Positions 38,926-51,520 of a DNA stretch of 64,000 nucleotides are shown here, piece after piece. The stretch lies in the NCBI RefSeq assembly GCF_042453785.1, contig NC_091665.1:30901001-30965000 (forward strand), in the 5' to 3' direction. The stretch comes from Malus domestica. Its lineage: Eukaryota; Streptophyta; Magnoliopsida; Rosales; Rosaceae. How positions within the stretch are numbered: the stretch's first letter is position 1; each line of letters begins with the position of its first letter. Made by a program: the position numbers and the translations under genes. The notes below the pieces were generated by a model. It had not been told where the DNA came from. It saw only the letters and a list, made by a program, of their open reading frames with translations, and ran no database searches.

Positions 38926-39866
38926 TCAAACACGACATATACTAATTAGTCCATCTTTGCTGGTTTTTAGTACTTTGAGATTAGGTACCTTATCAATATT
39001 GTAGAAGGGCTTTGTTTATTATAGAAGGGCTTTGTTTATTTATTTTTGGCGTATGATATGTAGATTCTAGGTTTGATGTTGAGCATCTAATTTTGAAGAT
39101 CTTTTGTTTGGAGAAAGGCTCATGTGTGACAAGTTTATGTATGCTGGAAAACTAATAACAAGATTAAATTTAGAGTTTGATATTTAATTCAATTTTTATT
39201 AAATGAATGGAAATTAATTGCAGGAAATCAGTTTTCTTTCAAAGGGCTTTATGGAACGAGTTTATGTTGGAAAATTAATTTACGAGGCATATTGATTCAT
39301 TCATGCGAAGGCATGATAATGCCTATATAAAGGACTTAATAATAGAGTTTGTTTTCATACTTATAAAGGACATAATATCAAATACTACCTAACCCAACCT
39401 CATGATTTAGTAATTAATGTGTTTGTTTAGATCATGGCCACCATACTCTAACCAAATTAATAATGATTTATTTAATTTTTTAGTCCCAACATTTAGAGAT
39501 TATACTGTAAGGACTTTCTATTGAAGACAATATTGGACTCGAATATTCTCTTAAAGTTCCTAAATGAGTCCTCAAAAGTGATGGAGGACTTCCATTGAAG
39601 ATGCTCTTAGTACCTATCATTATGCTTTTTATTTTATTTTTTAGTCTATTTATGACTGACCCAAAAGAACACTAAACCCAAAACGTAAACATGTGTTTCG
39701 AATTCAAAGCGACAGAGTTCTTCAGAAATTGAACCATCCATCTAAGATTTTTGGGGTTTCTAGAGTCTAGATTCAAGCGAGAAAACACGAGTTTCGCCAA
39801 AATGAGAAAAGAAAATGTCCATATCTGAGAAGCAGATGAGCAACACAAGATTAAGAATAGGAAAAC
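38926..39866. other. P1 3' UTR and spacer
   Basis: A short duplication (TATAGAAGGGCTTTGTTTAT) lies near 39000-39040. No gene seen. Confidence 0.4.
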
Positions 39867-39902
39867 AAACAGGACAAGAATTGTCTGCCCTCCACTTCCG
39901 GT

Positions 39903-42900
39903 CAGGGCCAGTCCTGTGTTTTTGGGTGCCCAGTGCGAAAGCTTAAAATGTGGCCTTTTTTAATACGGAAACATATGTTTAAAAAAAATATTTAACGAGG
40001 GCTGGAACCCAGTCAAAGCTGGGGGGCTAGGCCCTCACGCCCAAATTATATTACTTGAGAAAATATACAACGGGGGGGACATAATACCTAAACCCCGACA
40101 ATCAAAAATACAATCATATACAACCATTCCTAGCAAAACTCCTTGAAATTTCAACCTTTAAGAAATTGTCTTCTGGCATTTTTTGAAGCAAAATCATCAA
40201 TTATATCATCATACTCCAAGTCTTCAATCTCATCCTTTTCAATGCATAAGATTGCTAATCCATTTAGCCTATCTTGAGTCATAGTGGTCCGCAAGTAAGA
40301 TTTTAATAATTTCAATTTTGAAAAACTTCTGTCTGCAGATGCCACGGTCACAGGTACAGTCATCAGTACACGATAAGCAATCAAGACATTAGGACACATG
40401 TCAGTTTCTTTTACAAAGTTTGCTATTTCCATGGTTGTCCAAGGGTTATTAGAGAAAAATGCTTCTTCAGGTAACATCATTTGCAACACCTGTAACTCGG
40501 AACATAAGTCGGCTCCATCTACATCCATGGTATTTCCATGTTTCAAATGTGCTTCAAGATTCATACAATTTTCTTTTAGTTGTTGATCATCCAATGAAAT
40601 CAACTTCGGTGCATCAAACAAGAAGCCAAAAATATATTCAAAAGCCTTTAACTGTTCAAACCTGTGTTTCAGTTGAGAAAGAGCAATATCCACTATAACA
40701 AGAAAATAATCTGTTCTAAATGATTCTTCAGCAGACTGTTGTTCCCTCTCATTACCATCAATTTCATCATGATGTCTTTTTCTAGGTCTATGACGTTTAG
40801 TTTGAAAAACAGGGTCAATTTCCGATTCAAGTGCAATTTCTTTAGCATCACGCATGGCAGAAGCAAAACCAGTTTCTCTGTAGTTTTCAAAAAATGTAAC
40901 AAGTGCTTCCAAAGCCTTTACAGCAACATCAAGACGCATGTCTTCAGATTGTAATTTTTTGCTCACCATGTTAATCTTCAACAAAATGTCATACCAAATA
41001 ACCAAACTTAATACAAAATCAAAACTGGAAAGTTCTCCTGATGCTAAACATTCTGCATCCCTACTCAATTGGGGATTCTCAGTAATTTCCACCAACGTAA
41101 ACAAAGCGTTTCTAACTTGGGCTACTTGGGATTTAATTGCTTTAACACTTTCAATGTGACTTTCCCATCGAGTAGTTGACAATGACTTCAAAGTTAAACC
41201 ATCAATATGTTCAAGCAAAATATTCCAACGCTTTGTAGAGTTGGAAAACACCGTATATATGCATTGACATGCTCCAAAAAAAGATTTTGCTTTAAGACAT
41301 GAACTTGCCATATCACAAACTATTAAATTAAGACAATGAGAACCACATGGCATGTAAAATGCTCTGGGATTTATGTCTAGCAATCTTTTTTGGACACCTT
41401 GGTGTTTCCCTCTCATGTTAGATCCATTATCATAACCTTGTCCCCTCACATTATCAATATCAAGATCAAGAGACTTTAGGACATCTTGCAACTCATTAAA
41501 AAGTCCTTGTCCTGATGTATCTTCCACACTTAAAAACTCCATGAAATACTCCCTTATATTTATTGACCTACTTGACAAGTCAACACATCTCAAAATTAAA
41601 GTCATTTGTTCCACATGACTTGCATCAGGAGTACAATCAAGAATGACAGAAAAAAATTTGGCTTTTTTTACCTTTTTAATGATTGCGGTTTTGACTTTTG
41701 AAGCTAAAGTAGCTATCAACTCATTTTGAATTTTATGACTCAAATAGTGGTGATGAATCTCTTTATTCTCAATGAGTCGAAAATGTTTTTGCATTATTGG
41801 ATCAAACTCCGCAATCATTTCAAGTAAACCTAAGAAGTTTCCATTACAGTCTTCATAAGGTCTTTCATTTGTTCCACGAAATTGCTAAATTACGTATAGC
41901 AAGACATTTCACAACAGCAATAATTCTAAGCATCACTTGTTTCCAATGATTTGTCTCTTTCTTGATTCGCATTTGAAATTCTTTATCAATTGTCTGATTT
42001 GTTGTCAATCTACTTTTCAACTCAACCCAAGTTCTCAAATTAGTAAGATGTTCTTTACTCTTTTCATGTTGGTCAAGCTTCACACCAAGATGTCTCCAAT
42101 AACTAATTCCATCTTTTGCTAACTCACTTTTTGAGGCAATTGTTTTAAACAATTTACAACAAAAGCAAAAGACTTTATCCAACTCTTTTGAGTACACGAG
42201 CCATTTCCTATCATAAATTTCACCCGTTGGTAATTTTCGATCATAGTAGTGTGAGGAAAATTTTCTAGAGAGTTTGTCCTTAGGATAAGTGAGATTAGTT
42301 TCTCGAATTGACCCATTTTCTACAAGCAAGTCTCTCATTTCTGCATTAAGACCATCCCAAACTCTTGGATCATAAATGTTTATATGGAAAATAGGTTCAG
42401 GAGATTCAATATTTTCCTCTACACCAATATGATCATCATCAACATTTAAATCCACATCACCACCATTTTCATGGTCTTGAGACTCATCACCAACATTTTC
42501 TTCTAAATCACTACCATTTTCATGATCATGAGACTCCCCAATAACATTTTGTGGCTCTTCACCAACATTATTTTCTCTCAAATTTTCAACTGACTCATTA
42601 TTTGTAGAGAAAAATTTATTAAGAGATCCTCTTAAACTTTCGGCAATTTCGTTATCCTTTGCCTTTTTTTTTCTTTTCATATTACCAGAGAGTTGTTTCC
42701 TAAAAGACATGGCTTCGATAATTTGTTTGCAAAAATTACCTACACATGATATAACAAAATTTTCCTATCAAAATTATCATTCCAACACATTATATATTAT
42801 AAAAACACTAACACATAGTCAAACATATTATAAAAATTGAACCTAAAATTGGGTTTGAAATGAAATCAAATAATTCAATAATCAATTAGTCAAGAATTCA

Positions 42901-43538
42901 ATTCATCATTCATCAACAACAATAATTCTATACATCAATTATCAATTTATCATATAATTCTATATCACTTGCATTGCAAAATTTTATATTAAATTATAAA
43001 TTAAGAATTAAAATTTTAAAAATTTACGTCAAAACTAATTTTGTCTTTGCGCTTGAGAGTTTGGAGCAACCATTAAAGCTTGTAGCAAAGAAGTTGGGAT
43101 GGCTTGGGATGGCAGAGCAAAGCTCCAATGATTCAAGAGAAAGAAAAATAATGATTCAGAGAAAGAAAAATAAGGGGCAGGGAAGGCAAAGTGAGGGATG
43201 TAGGGAACAAAAGGGAGGTGGGTGGGTGGGTGGGGAATCGGGAAAGGGTGGGGAATCGGGAAAGGTTGTAGTATATTAGTGATTAGGGTTTGATTGGGAC
43301 CACTGTCCCTGATATGTTTTGTTATGTTTTTTTTTTTTTTTTTTTTTTTTTTCTTCTAATCTGTGGCTGGGTCTTTCTGGGCCCTTTTGTTGCCTTTTGG
43401 GCTCTTGCCAACCCCTATTTGGACTGTGAATTTTTTTTTTTAATACTTAGTTATATGGGTTTTTTTTTATTTTGGTGCCCTCTTCATTTTGGGGCCCTGG
43501 ACAGTTGCCCCTGTGGCACTGGGCCTGGGCCGGCCCTG
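39903..43538 (-). mobile_element. hAT transposon (ZMYM1-like), 3.6 kb
   Basis: The ends are short inverted repeats (CAGGGCCAGTCCTG at the left; CAGGGCCGGCCCAG at the right, reversed). A perfect 8-base duplication CTTCCGGT lies at 39895-39902 and 43539-43546, the mark of hAT elements. The element carries one transposase gene on the minus strand. It is inserted in a foldback MITE. Confidence 0.93.
40151..42710 (-). pseudogene. hAT transposase with TTF zinc finger and dimerisation domain
   Basis: The product is the cut-and-paste transposase of the surrounding element, related to proteins often named zinc finger MYM-type 1-like. From 42710 the N-terminal part has an acidic region rich in E, N and D, then a TTF-type zinc finger (FCFCCKLF, HLGVKLDQHEKSKEH). 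The second part holds the catalytic core, with [26 protein letters not shown] and RWESHIESV. It ends with the hAT dimerisation domain ([33 protein letters not shown]). An extra A near 41885 (before TTTCGTGGA) shifts the frame and splits the gene into two open parts of 281 and 555 residues. Apart from that one change it looks intact, so it is young. Confidence 0.9.
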
Positions 43539-43736
43539 CTTCCGGTGCCTTTCTCATGCCCTCCTGTTTGTGTGGTCACAGTTAAGTCACGTCAACATTT
43601 TATATTACTATTCATTTTTGTCTTATTATATCTATAAAAATAATAATATAAAATATTGACGTGGCTTAACCGTGACCACACAAAATAGGATGGCACGGGA
43701 AAGGCACCGGAAATGGAGGGTAGACAATCCTTGTCC

Positions 43737-44195
43737 AAACAATAAACACGTATTTCCATTACTATTTTTGTTTGACTTGTTCAATCTGATTACTAAAAGT
43801 GTTAAAAAAAAGTGCGTGAAAAGCTAAAGAAAATCATCTCCACTACAAATAACTACAAGTTATGCTAAAAAAAAAAAACAGAAACAAAATAGAACCAATT
43901 ATTACACACAAATAGTAACTTCTAACGTAAGGCTTACATTACATATCTTTTCTAACACTACTGCAACACCAAGGTTCCATGCAATTAAAAATTAGATTAG
44001 GTTTTTCTTCCTTTCTCTTTTTATTTCCTTTCATTTTCTCCTCTTACCTTTTCTATTTTATCTTTCTCTTTCTATAAAAAAAAATTAATATAAGATGTTG
44101 ACGTGACTTAACCATGACCGTTCAAATAAAAGGGGAGGAAAGGAAAGAGAAAAAAAAGAATGGAGAGAATCCTACTCCTTAAAAATTAGTAAGCA
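43737..44195. other. Spacer with a diverged MITE arm
   Basis: GATGTTGACGTGACTTAACC near 44093 matches one arm of the foldback MITE at 39872-43736. No gene seen. Confidence 0.4.
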
Positions 44196-45190
44196 CTAAG
44201 CAGATGACCTTTGGTTTCGTTTAGCTGATCGGTACTGCATGCACCTGAACGGTGACGGTGCTACCTGCCTTTGTTTCTCCAGCTGCTTCCATTTAGCCTT
44301 ACTCTTCCAAATTCTAACAAATAATAATTTCCATTCAACGATCACCTCTCCTCGTTGTCCTCGTCTTCTTTTCGCTGGACTCTCAACCCCCCTCTCAATC
44401 TCCTCATAATACTTATCCCTCCATAATAACTCATCAATAACATCATTAACCATATTTTTCATCCCCTTACAAACGCATGCTAGTTTGACAATGTCAACAC
44501 CAGGCAGTGACTCCAAAACCTTCATTTTGAGCTCCGATGGAAGACCCATAATCCCCGTTGGAGACGCTGAACCCGGCTTTTGCCCAAACTCAATCGGAAA
44601 AGGCAATACAATCGGAAAACCAGGATTTCTGCCTAGCTCAATCTGAAAAGGCAGTACAATCTCATCCTTGACAATCTTCCAAAACCCGAAGAGCAAATTT
44701 TCCACAGACCGATACAAACCCCTCCCTTGAAGACCCACATTCTTGTTTTCCCAAAAAAATTCAACCGTGCTACCAAACCTTTCCTCATGCAAACATAGAT
44801 GGCGTTGAGGCCGGTAAGTGGCAGACCGGTATCCCTCTTACTCTGAAACCTCAGCGCTATCCCTCTTACTGCTTGGATCACGTAAGAATTGTTAATACTT
44901 TCTCTTTTAATATCATGCAAAATATGAGGCAAAGTATAAGGCACCCACATCGTCCGATGATCCAGCGCTGGCCATTTGTTCAAGAGATGAAATCGATCAC
45001 TCGACTGCGTTCCTGAAATCGGATCGAATACAACAAAACCGGCCTCTAAGAGCATTGCATGGACTGCAATAACCAAGCGTTCTCGATTGCTTCGATCATC
45101 TGCAAACTCCTCCGTCAGTACACTCATCAACCTCAAGTAAAAGAGCTCGAAGTCGGAGTACTTGTTAGCCACCGGCTCACTAATTTCCAT
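44196..45190 (-). pseudogene. SKIP22-like F-box gene, frameshifted
   Basis: This resembles F-box protein SKIP22, which recruits substrates to SCF ubiquitin ligases. From the ATG at 45190 the first part has a PI31-like region (AVHAMLLEAGFVVFDPISG, RFHLLNKWPALDHRTM). The second part, in another frame, has FGFWKIVKDEIVLPFQIELG and the F-box (LPSELKMKVLESLPGVDIVK, then LACVCKGM) and ends near 44196. The frame changes near 44795, where AIYVC should lead into LHEERFGSTVEFF, so a small deletion or insertion has split it. The N-terminal ubiquitin-like region of SKIP22 is missing. A Copia element sits about 50 bases before the start codon. A spliced form that skips the break is possible but not visible. 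Confidence 0.75.
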
Positions 45191-45241
45191 ACTTTCTCAA
45201 TCAGAAAACTTTGGGGTTCTAGAATTCAAATCCGTAGTAGA

Positions 45242-45428
45242 TATTAAGAGAAATATTCTCATTAATTAAAATTATAACTGTTACACTATGAGTATTTATA
45301 CACAACTATAACAACCATCACAGTTGTCATTACAACTAACAGAAAGTGTAACTAAACTAACAAACTAAACATTCCTTAGCCTCTAAGTATTATCCCTTGA
45401 AGGTGTAATTACATTTTTATCCTTAATA
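45242..45428 (-). repeat. Copia 3' LTR (element on minus strand)
   Basis: 187 bases, matching the LTR at 49794-49980 except at one base by eye. Confidence 0.93.
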
Positions 45429-48400
45429 TCCCCCCACAAACGAAACTGGGGTAATCGCAGTTGGAGTTTGTCACGAAGAAGGATGAACCGAGGTTGTGAC
45501 AGAGATTTGGTGCAAATATCTGCCACCTGATCCTGGGTACAAATAAACTGCACAGAAATTTGATTGGCTAGAACCTTTTCACGAATATAATGGTAATCAA
45601 GCTCGACATGCTTTGTTCGAGCATGAAAAATAGGATTTTTCGCTAAGGAAATGGCAGAGAGATTGTCACACCAGATCGTGGGAGAATGAGGCAGAGAATA
45701 AGAGAGGTCAGCAAGCAGTTTACATATCCATGTGATTTCTGCAGCCGTATTTGCAAGAGATCGATATTCCGCTTCAGTGGAGGAACGAGCAACAGTAGGT
45801 TGCTTCTTGGCACTCCAACTAATGAGAGAGTTGCCAAAATAGACACAGTAGCCACCTGTAGATCTTCTGTCCAAGGAACAGCCCGCCCAATCGACATCGG
45901 AAAAGGCTTGAATAGATGGAACTTGAGAGGACTTGGAGAACCATAATCCAAGATCAAGAGAACCTTTAAGATAGCGGAGAATACGTTTTACTGCTTGCAG
46001 ATGGGAAAGGCGGGGACTATGCATAAACTGACATACCAAATTCACAGCAAAACTAAGATCAGGTCGAGTCCAAGTCAAGTACTAAAGAGCTCCAACAAGA
46101 GATCGATATTCAGAAGCATTATCGAGCAGTGGAGACAAGTGATCCAGCTTGGTGGTACTGAGAGGGGTGCTGCAGGGCTTGGCACCTTCCATTTTTGCTT
46201 TTGCCAATAGATCCAAAATATACTTGGTTTGAGAGATGAAAAGACCAGAGGATGATCGTTTAACTTCAATACCAAGAAAGTAATGAAGAGCACCAAGATC
46301 CTTGATGGGAAACAGATCACTGAGTTGAGTGATGACATGTTGACAAGCTGCAGAAGAGGGTCCGGTGACTAAGATGTCATCGACATAGACGAGGATGAAT
46401 ACCGGAGTAGGAGAACTCTTTATAAACAGAGAATGATCACTTTGGGAGCCTTTAAAACCAAGAGAGTGCAGAGCATGATGAAGCTTGTCATACCAGGCTC
46501 GAGTAGCCTGTTTCAAACCATAAAGGGATCTGTGAAGATGACAAACATGATGCGGGTTGGTTGGATCTTCAAAGCCAGGGGGCTGTTGCATAAACACTGA
46601 TTCAGTAAGGGTGCCATGGAGAAAGGCATTGCTGACATCTAATTGATTGAGGAACCAATCAAACTGAGCAGCATGAGTGAGCAGGAGACGAATAGTCACT
46701 GGTTTGGCCACGGGACTGAAAGTTTCAGTGTAGTCAAGACCCTCTTGTTGGTGAAAACCCTTAGCAACCAAACGGGCTTTGTACCTGTCAATAGAACCAT
46801 CGGGTTTCCGTTTAATCCGAAACACCCACTTACATCCCACAAGATTATGAGAGGAAGAAGGGGGTACAAGTGACCATGTACCAGTAGAGGCAAGGGCATT
46901 GAACTCCTCTTGCATTGCCTTACGCCAATGAGAGTGTTTAGAAGCTTGTAGGTAGGTTGAAGGAACATAATCAACTACAAGATGGGAAGGAATAGGGTGT
47001 TTGGTTGCAGCTAGGGCTTTGGGTTTGAATATGCCAGATTTTGATCGAGTTTGCATTTGGTGGGTGTTGATAGGTAATATAGGCTGAGAGCAGGGATTGG
47101 GGGAAGCTGCAGATGGTTGGAGCAGATTTGAAGATTCTGCAAAGGTGGGAACCTGGATTGGAGAAGGGACAGAGGGTGTAGGTGGGGTAGAGATAGAATG
47201 AAATGTGAGTGATGAGGGAATAGAGGATGGGGATAAGGGAGAGGAGGAGACAGGTTGGGATGAAGAAGAATGTAAGGTATGAAAGGGAAAAGTGGACTCA
47301 TCAAAGATAACATGCCTTGAAATATACAACCGGTTAGTAGATGGATGTAGACATAGATAACCCTTGTGATTTAAGCTATAACCCAGGAAGACACAGGGTG
47401 TGCTTCTAGGATCAAGTTTGGAGGATGTGTATGGTTTCAACCAAGGGAAACAACGACAACCAAAAACCTTGAGAGATTTATAGTCAGGTTCTTTCTGGTA
47501 AAGAGACTGCCAAGGAGAGGATCGAGATATTGTGGGTAGCCGATTGATGAGATAAACAGAGGTAGCAAAAGCCTCAACCCAATAAGCATGAGGCACTTTT
47601 GATGCTGCCAAGAGAGTTCGAGAGGTCTCAACAATATGCCGATGCTTACGTTCGGCACACCCATTTTGCTCGGGGGTATGAGGACAAGTGAGCTGATGAT
47701 GAATGCCATGGCGAGCTAAGAACTGAGAGAATGCAGTGCTAACAAATTCACCACCAGAATCTGAACGTAATGTAATAATGTTTGTACACAGAGAATTCTC
47801 AACAAGTGATTTCCATTGCATAAAGATGGAGAGGACATCAGATTTACACTTTAAAGGATAGAACCAACAATATCTGGTATAGTCATCTATGAAAATGACA
47901 TAATACCGAAAACCATGATGAGACAGTATGGGTGAGGGTCCCCAAACATCCGTATGGATAAGCTCTAAAGGCTTTCGGGTTGTACAAGTAGTACTAGAAA
48001 AAGGAAGTTTAGAACATTTTCCTAGTACACAATCGGAGCAAAATCTTTATTTGAAGCATCAAGAACAGAAATACAGGATTGAGAAACCAACTTATTTATG
48101 ATCTTTACAGAAGGATGGCCCAGTCTTTGATGCCAAAGATGCTTTGGAGCTTTGACAGAGGCAGCTAAAGCTTGATGAGAATTCGCAGGAGAGAAGGATG
48201 AGTGAAAAGGATAGAAGCCATGTTGAACTGGTCCTTTAAAAAGCATTCTCCCCGAAGAAAGATCTTTCACAGTGAAGTGAAAAGGATAAAGATGCATAGA
48301 ACAAGAATTGTCAAGAAGAAATTGATTAGCAGAAAGAAGATTGTGCTTTAAAGCAGGAACATGTAAGACATGCTTTAAAGCAAAAGAATTAGTAGAAGTA

Positions 48401-49793
48401 TGCAAAGAGGATGAGCCAGAATGGAGAATAGGTAAACCTTTGCCATCTCCAATATACACTTGCTCAGGACCAGTGTAGGCTTCTGGATTCTGAAGGTTGG
48501 CATACGAGTTTGTCATATGAGAACTAGCACCAGAGTCAACAATCCAGGTAGGAGGAGAAGGAGAGGTACCAGCAACCATTGCAGAATGAGAAGATTTGCC
48601 ATTGTAGTTTTGATCTATGCGATGAGGACAATCACAAGCCTCATGGTCTGGTTGTCGACAAATCTGACAGAAAAGTTTTCGAGTGGAAGAGTAGTTATTG
48701 CGAGCTCCACGATTGAATCGCTGATTAGGACGAGAGTAGGTATTTCTGCCATTGTTGAATCTGGAATTTCCACGATTCTGAAAATTGCCCCGATTTGGGC
48801 CCGAATAATTGCGATCCACATTGCGACCTTGATTGGAGAACTGAGAAGGATGCTGAGCAGTAAATGCTTGAGAGATAGAGGGAGCAGGCAAGGGAAGAAT
48901 ACCAGCCGAGGAATTATATGCCTGAAATGGTGCAGTTGAGACAGATTTCTTCCGATTGTTGAGTTGAATCTCCTTACTGAGAAGTAATCCGTGTAATTCA
49001 TCAATAGTCGTGGAACCAAGACGAAACTGAATAGCATCCACAAAGGAGTCAAATTCAGGAGGTAAGCCATGAAGTGTGACTGAGATGAGATCGGAATCTT
49101 CAACAGGAGCACCAGCACTTGCTAGGGCATCGGCAATTTCTTCAATTTGCTGGAGATATTGAGCAGCAGTCAAATCACCTTTAACAAGACTGCGAAGACG
49201 AGAACGAAGCTCATGGATGTGAGACTGAGATGCAGTGGCGAGACGCGATTCCAATTTCGCCCAAAGTTCGCGAGCAGAAGTGACGCCAACTGTGTAAGGA
49301 ATCAAAGATTCAGACAGAGTGGAATTGATCCAGATGAGAATGTTCTGATCATTCTCAAACCAAGTAACGTAAGCAGGATTGAGAGTCGCGGTGCGATTGC
49401 CAGAAGAATCAAGGAGATATTTGGGCGGCGCCGCCATGGATCCATCAATAAGACCGGTAAGATTGTAGCGACGAAGAATTGGAGCAAATAAGGCACTTCA
49501 GGTCAGGTAATTTGTGGTGGTAAGCTTGATCGGAACCATAGATCCAATATTTTGGATTGTAATGGAGGAAGAAATCGCAGAATTAGGGTTAGGATGTGGA
49601 TCGGTGAACTCGAAGGAAGAAGATGTAGCAGTCACCATAGCTGGATTGAGAAAGAAATCACGATCGAGAAGAACAAAGCACGATCAAGATCAAGAACACG
49701 ATCAATGGATCGAAGAAGATGAAGCGGTGCAGAGAGAAGCAAGAAAATAGGATCGAAGAGAAGACGTCGTGAGACTGAGGGCGAGTGATACCA

Positions 49794-49980
49794 TATTAAG
49801 AGAAATATTCTCATTAATTAAAATTATAACTGTTACACTATGAGTATTTATACACAACTATAACAACCATCACAGTTGTCATTACAACTAACAGAAAGTG
49901 TAACTAAATTAACAAACTAAACATTCCTTAGCCTCTAAGTATTATCCCTTGAAGGTGTAATTACATTTTTATCCTTAATA
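49794..49980 (-). repeat. Copia 5' LTR (element on minus strand)
   Basis: 187 bases. The internal side carries the tRNA-Met-type primer site. Confidence 0.93.
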
Positions 49981-49985
49981 GTAGA

Positions 49986-50603
49986 TCCTTCGAAAATAAG
50001 GGTTTTTATTTTACGAGGAGGCAACTGATAAAAACAACCCTAAAAACAATTCTTTTTTTATATGACACATGCACGTTGGGCAAATTTTATCGCATATTAG
50101 TTTTGGCGGTCATAACAAAGAAACCAGTTTGGGCTTTGTATTTTTTCTTGTAAAAATGAGCTTCTTTTTTTTTTTTGTAAAAATGAGCTTTTTTTTTTTT
50201 GTAAAAATGAGCTTTGGAACTCTTTATTTTAACTTTACGTGTATGTAGGGGGCTCTATTTCTTATGTCATGATTCATAAAGCTGTGGATACGCGTGTAGC
50301 GTATTCTCTCAATTGATAACGCTAATTTAAAATCCTTTTTGTACCACTTTCGCCGGTTATCTCTTCAATGGTAGAAACTTCGGTCTTGGTTATGTGTTGT
50401 AGTCAATAACAGCAATTTTGCAAGGAATAAGTTTTACCCGCATGCTCTGCAACGTTCTGTTTAATATGGTTATATCATATGTAAGTTTTTCTCCAAACGC
50501 TATAATTTTTTTTTTATTGAAACGCCACATGACAATGAATCAGTTTCATATAAGTCCTTTTCACAATGAAGACATCATCATCTTAGTGGCAGCATTAGTG
50601 CCC
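49986..50603. other. 5' flank of the F-box pseudogene and spacer
   Basis: The first bases continue the leader of the F-box gene on the minus strand. A GTAAAAATGAGCTT unit with T runs repeats three times near 50150-50215. No gene seen. Confidence 0.4.
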
Positions 50604-50611
50604 CTTAGGAT

Positions 50612-51512
50612 CAGGGTCGGCCTGAGAATGTGGGACCCTAGGCAAGCCTTCGTAATGGGGCATTAGAGTTCTTTGACCCCCACTCCTTTGTACATTAATA
50701 TGTATAAAAATGAATTTGCTAAATACATGAAAAAGTCTATATCGAAGATCATTAAAAATTAATATCAAAAGAAAAAAGATATACAAACATTACTTAAATA
50801 TTACACGTCTCGCGTTTTTAAACGCAAATGTACTAATTAAGTTTACATAATCTAATTTTTCAACCAATTCCTTTTCAATTGATAAAATAGTTAACCCATT
50901 CAATCTTTCTTGTGACATATTTGATCGAAGATAAGATTTGATGAACTCTAATTTTGAAAATCTTCCTTTTGCAGTGGCAACTATAACTGGTATGATTAAC
51001 AAAATTTTATAAGCAACCCATGTATTCAGGAAACTACCATCAATTTGTCTTAGATATTTCAACACTTTCATTGCCTGATTTATTTCCTTCGATAAAGTTT
51101 CTCTCAAAATTTTTAGCTGTAGAAAAAAAGTATTTCCCATCATTATCAAAATCCTTACCATGTGAAGACCGAGAGAGAAGAGCGATAGTTTTTATGAAAA
51201 AAGAGAGTGAAAGCGAGTGGGGTTGTATCGAGAAAAAAGAACTGGCATTTTGAATTTTGAATTTTAATAGATATGAAGAAGTAAAACTATAGTTAAGGAG
51301 TAAAACTATAGTTACCTATGAGTGACGGGAAAAAAAAGTAAAATTGTTTTTGTGGAAAGTAATAGTATTGCCTGTGATTTTATTTTTTTTGAAACTTTTA
51401 TTGAATTTAAATTGTAAAATTTATATACATATATATTAAAAAAAATAGAGGTCCTTCCGGAGTGGGAGCCCTAGGCGGGCGCCTATTTCGACTACCCTTA
51501 GGGTTGGCCGTG
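50612..51512 (-). mobile_element. Internally deleted hAT relative, 0.9 kb
   Basis: The ends CAGGGTCGGCCTGAG and GGGTTGGCCGTG are similar to those of the hAT at 39903-43538. Near-duplicate flanks CTTAGGAT (50604-50611) and CTTAGGAC (51513-51520) fit an 8-base target duplication with one change. Only the C-terminal part of a transposase remains. Confidence 0.75.
50790..51161 (-). pseudogene. hAT dimerisation domain remnant
   Basis: The 123-residue open stretch encodes the C-terminal hAT dimerisation domain (IIPVIVATAKGRFSKLEFIK, SYLRSNMSQERLNGLTILSI), clearly related to the end of the transposase at 40151-41818. The N-terminal part, zinc finger and catalytic core are gone. The usual SADRSFS motif is changed to TAKGRFS, and there is no true start. 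Confidence 0.8.
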
Positions 51513-51520
51513 CTTAGGAC

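Larger units (their letters stand above)
39872..43736. mobile_element. Foldback MITE interrupted by a hAT element
   Basis: Without the hAT insertion this is a 221-base near palindrome. The left end GGACAAGAATTGTCTGCCCT matches the complement of the right end, which reads GGTAGACAATCCTTGTCC. Inner arms (GTGGTCACAGTTAAGTCACG at 43572 and the complement of CGTGGCTTAACCGTGACCAC at 43661) pair as well. AAACA directly borders both ends. A single diverged arm of the same kind is at about 44090-44135. Confidence 0.75.
45242..49980 (-). mobile_element. Ty1/Copia retrotransposon (RE1/Ale-like), nearly whole, young
   Basis: The element is 4.74 kb in minus orientation. Two 187-base LTRs (45242-45428 and 49794-49980) begin TATTAAG and end CTTAATA on the plus strand; by eye they differ at one base. 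GTAGA lies at 45237-45241 and 49981-49985, a 5-base target duplication. A tRNA-Met-type primer site (TGGTATCA) borders the 5' LTR and a purine-rich tract (GTGGGGGGAT) the 3' LTR. In order it has gag with a CCHC zinc knuckle, protease (WIVDSGASSHMT), GAG-pre-integrase, integrase, reverse transcriptase (YVDDILV) and RNase H. About two breaks are visible by eye. The near identity of the LTRs suggests insertion within roughly the last million years. Confidence 0.93.
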
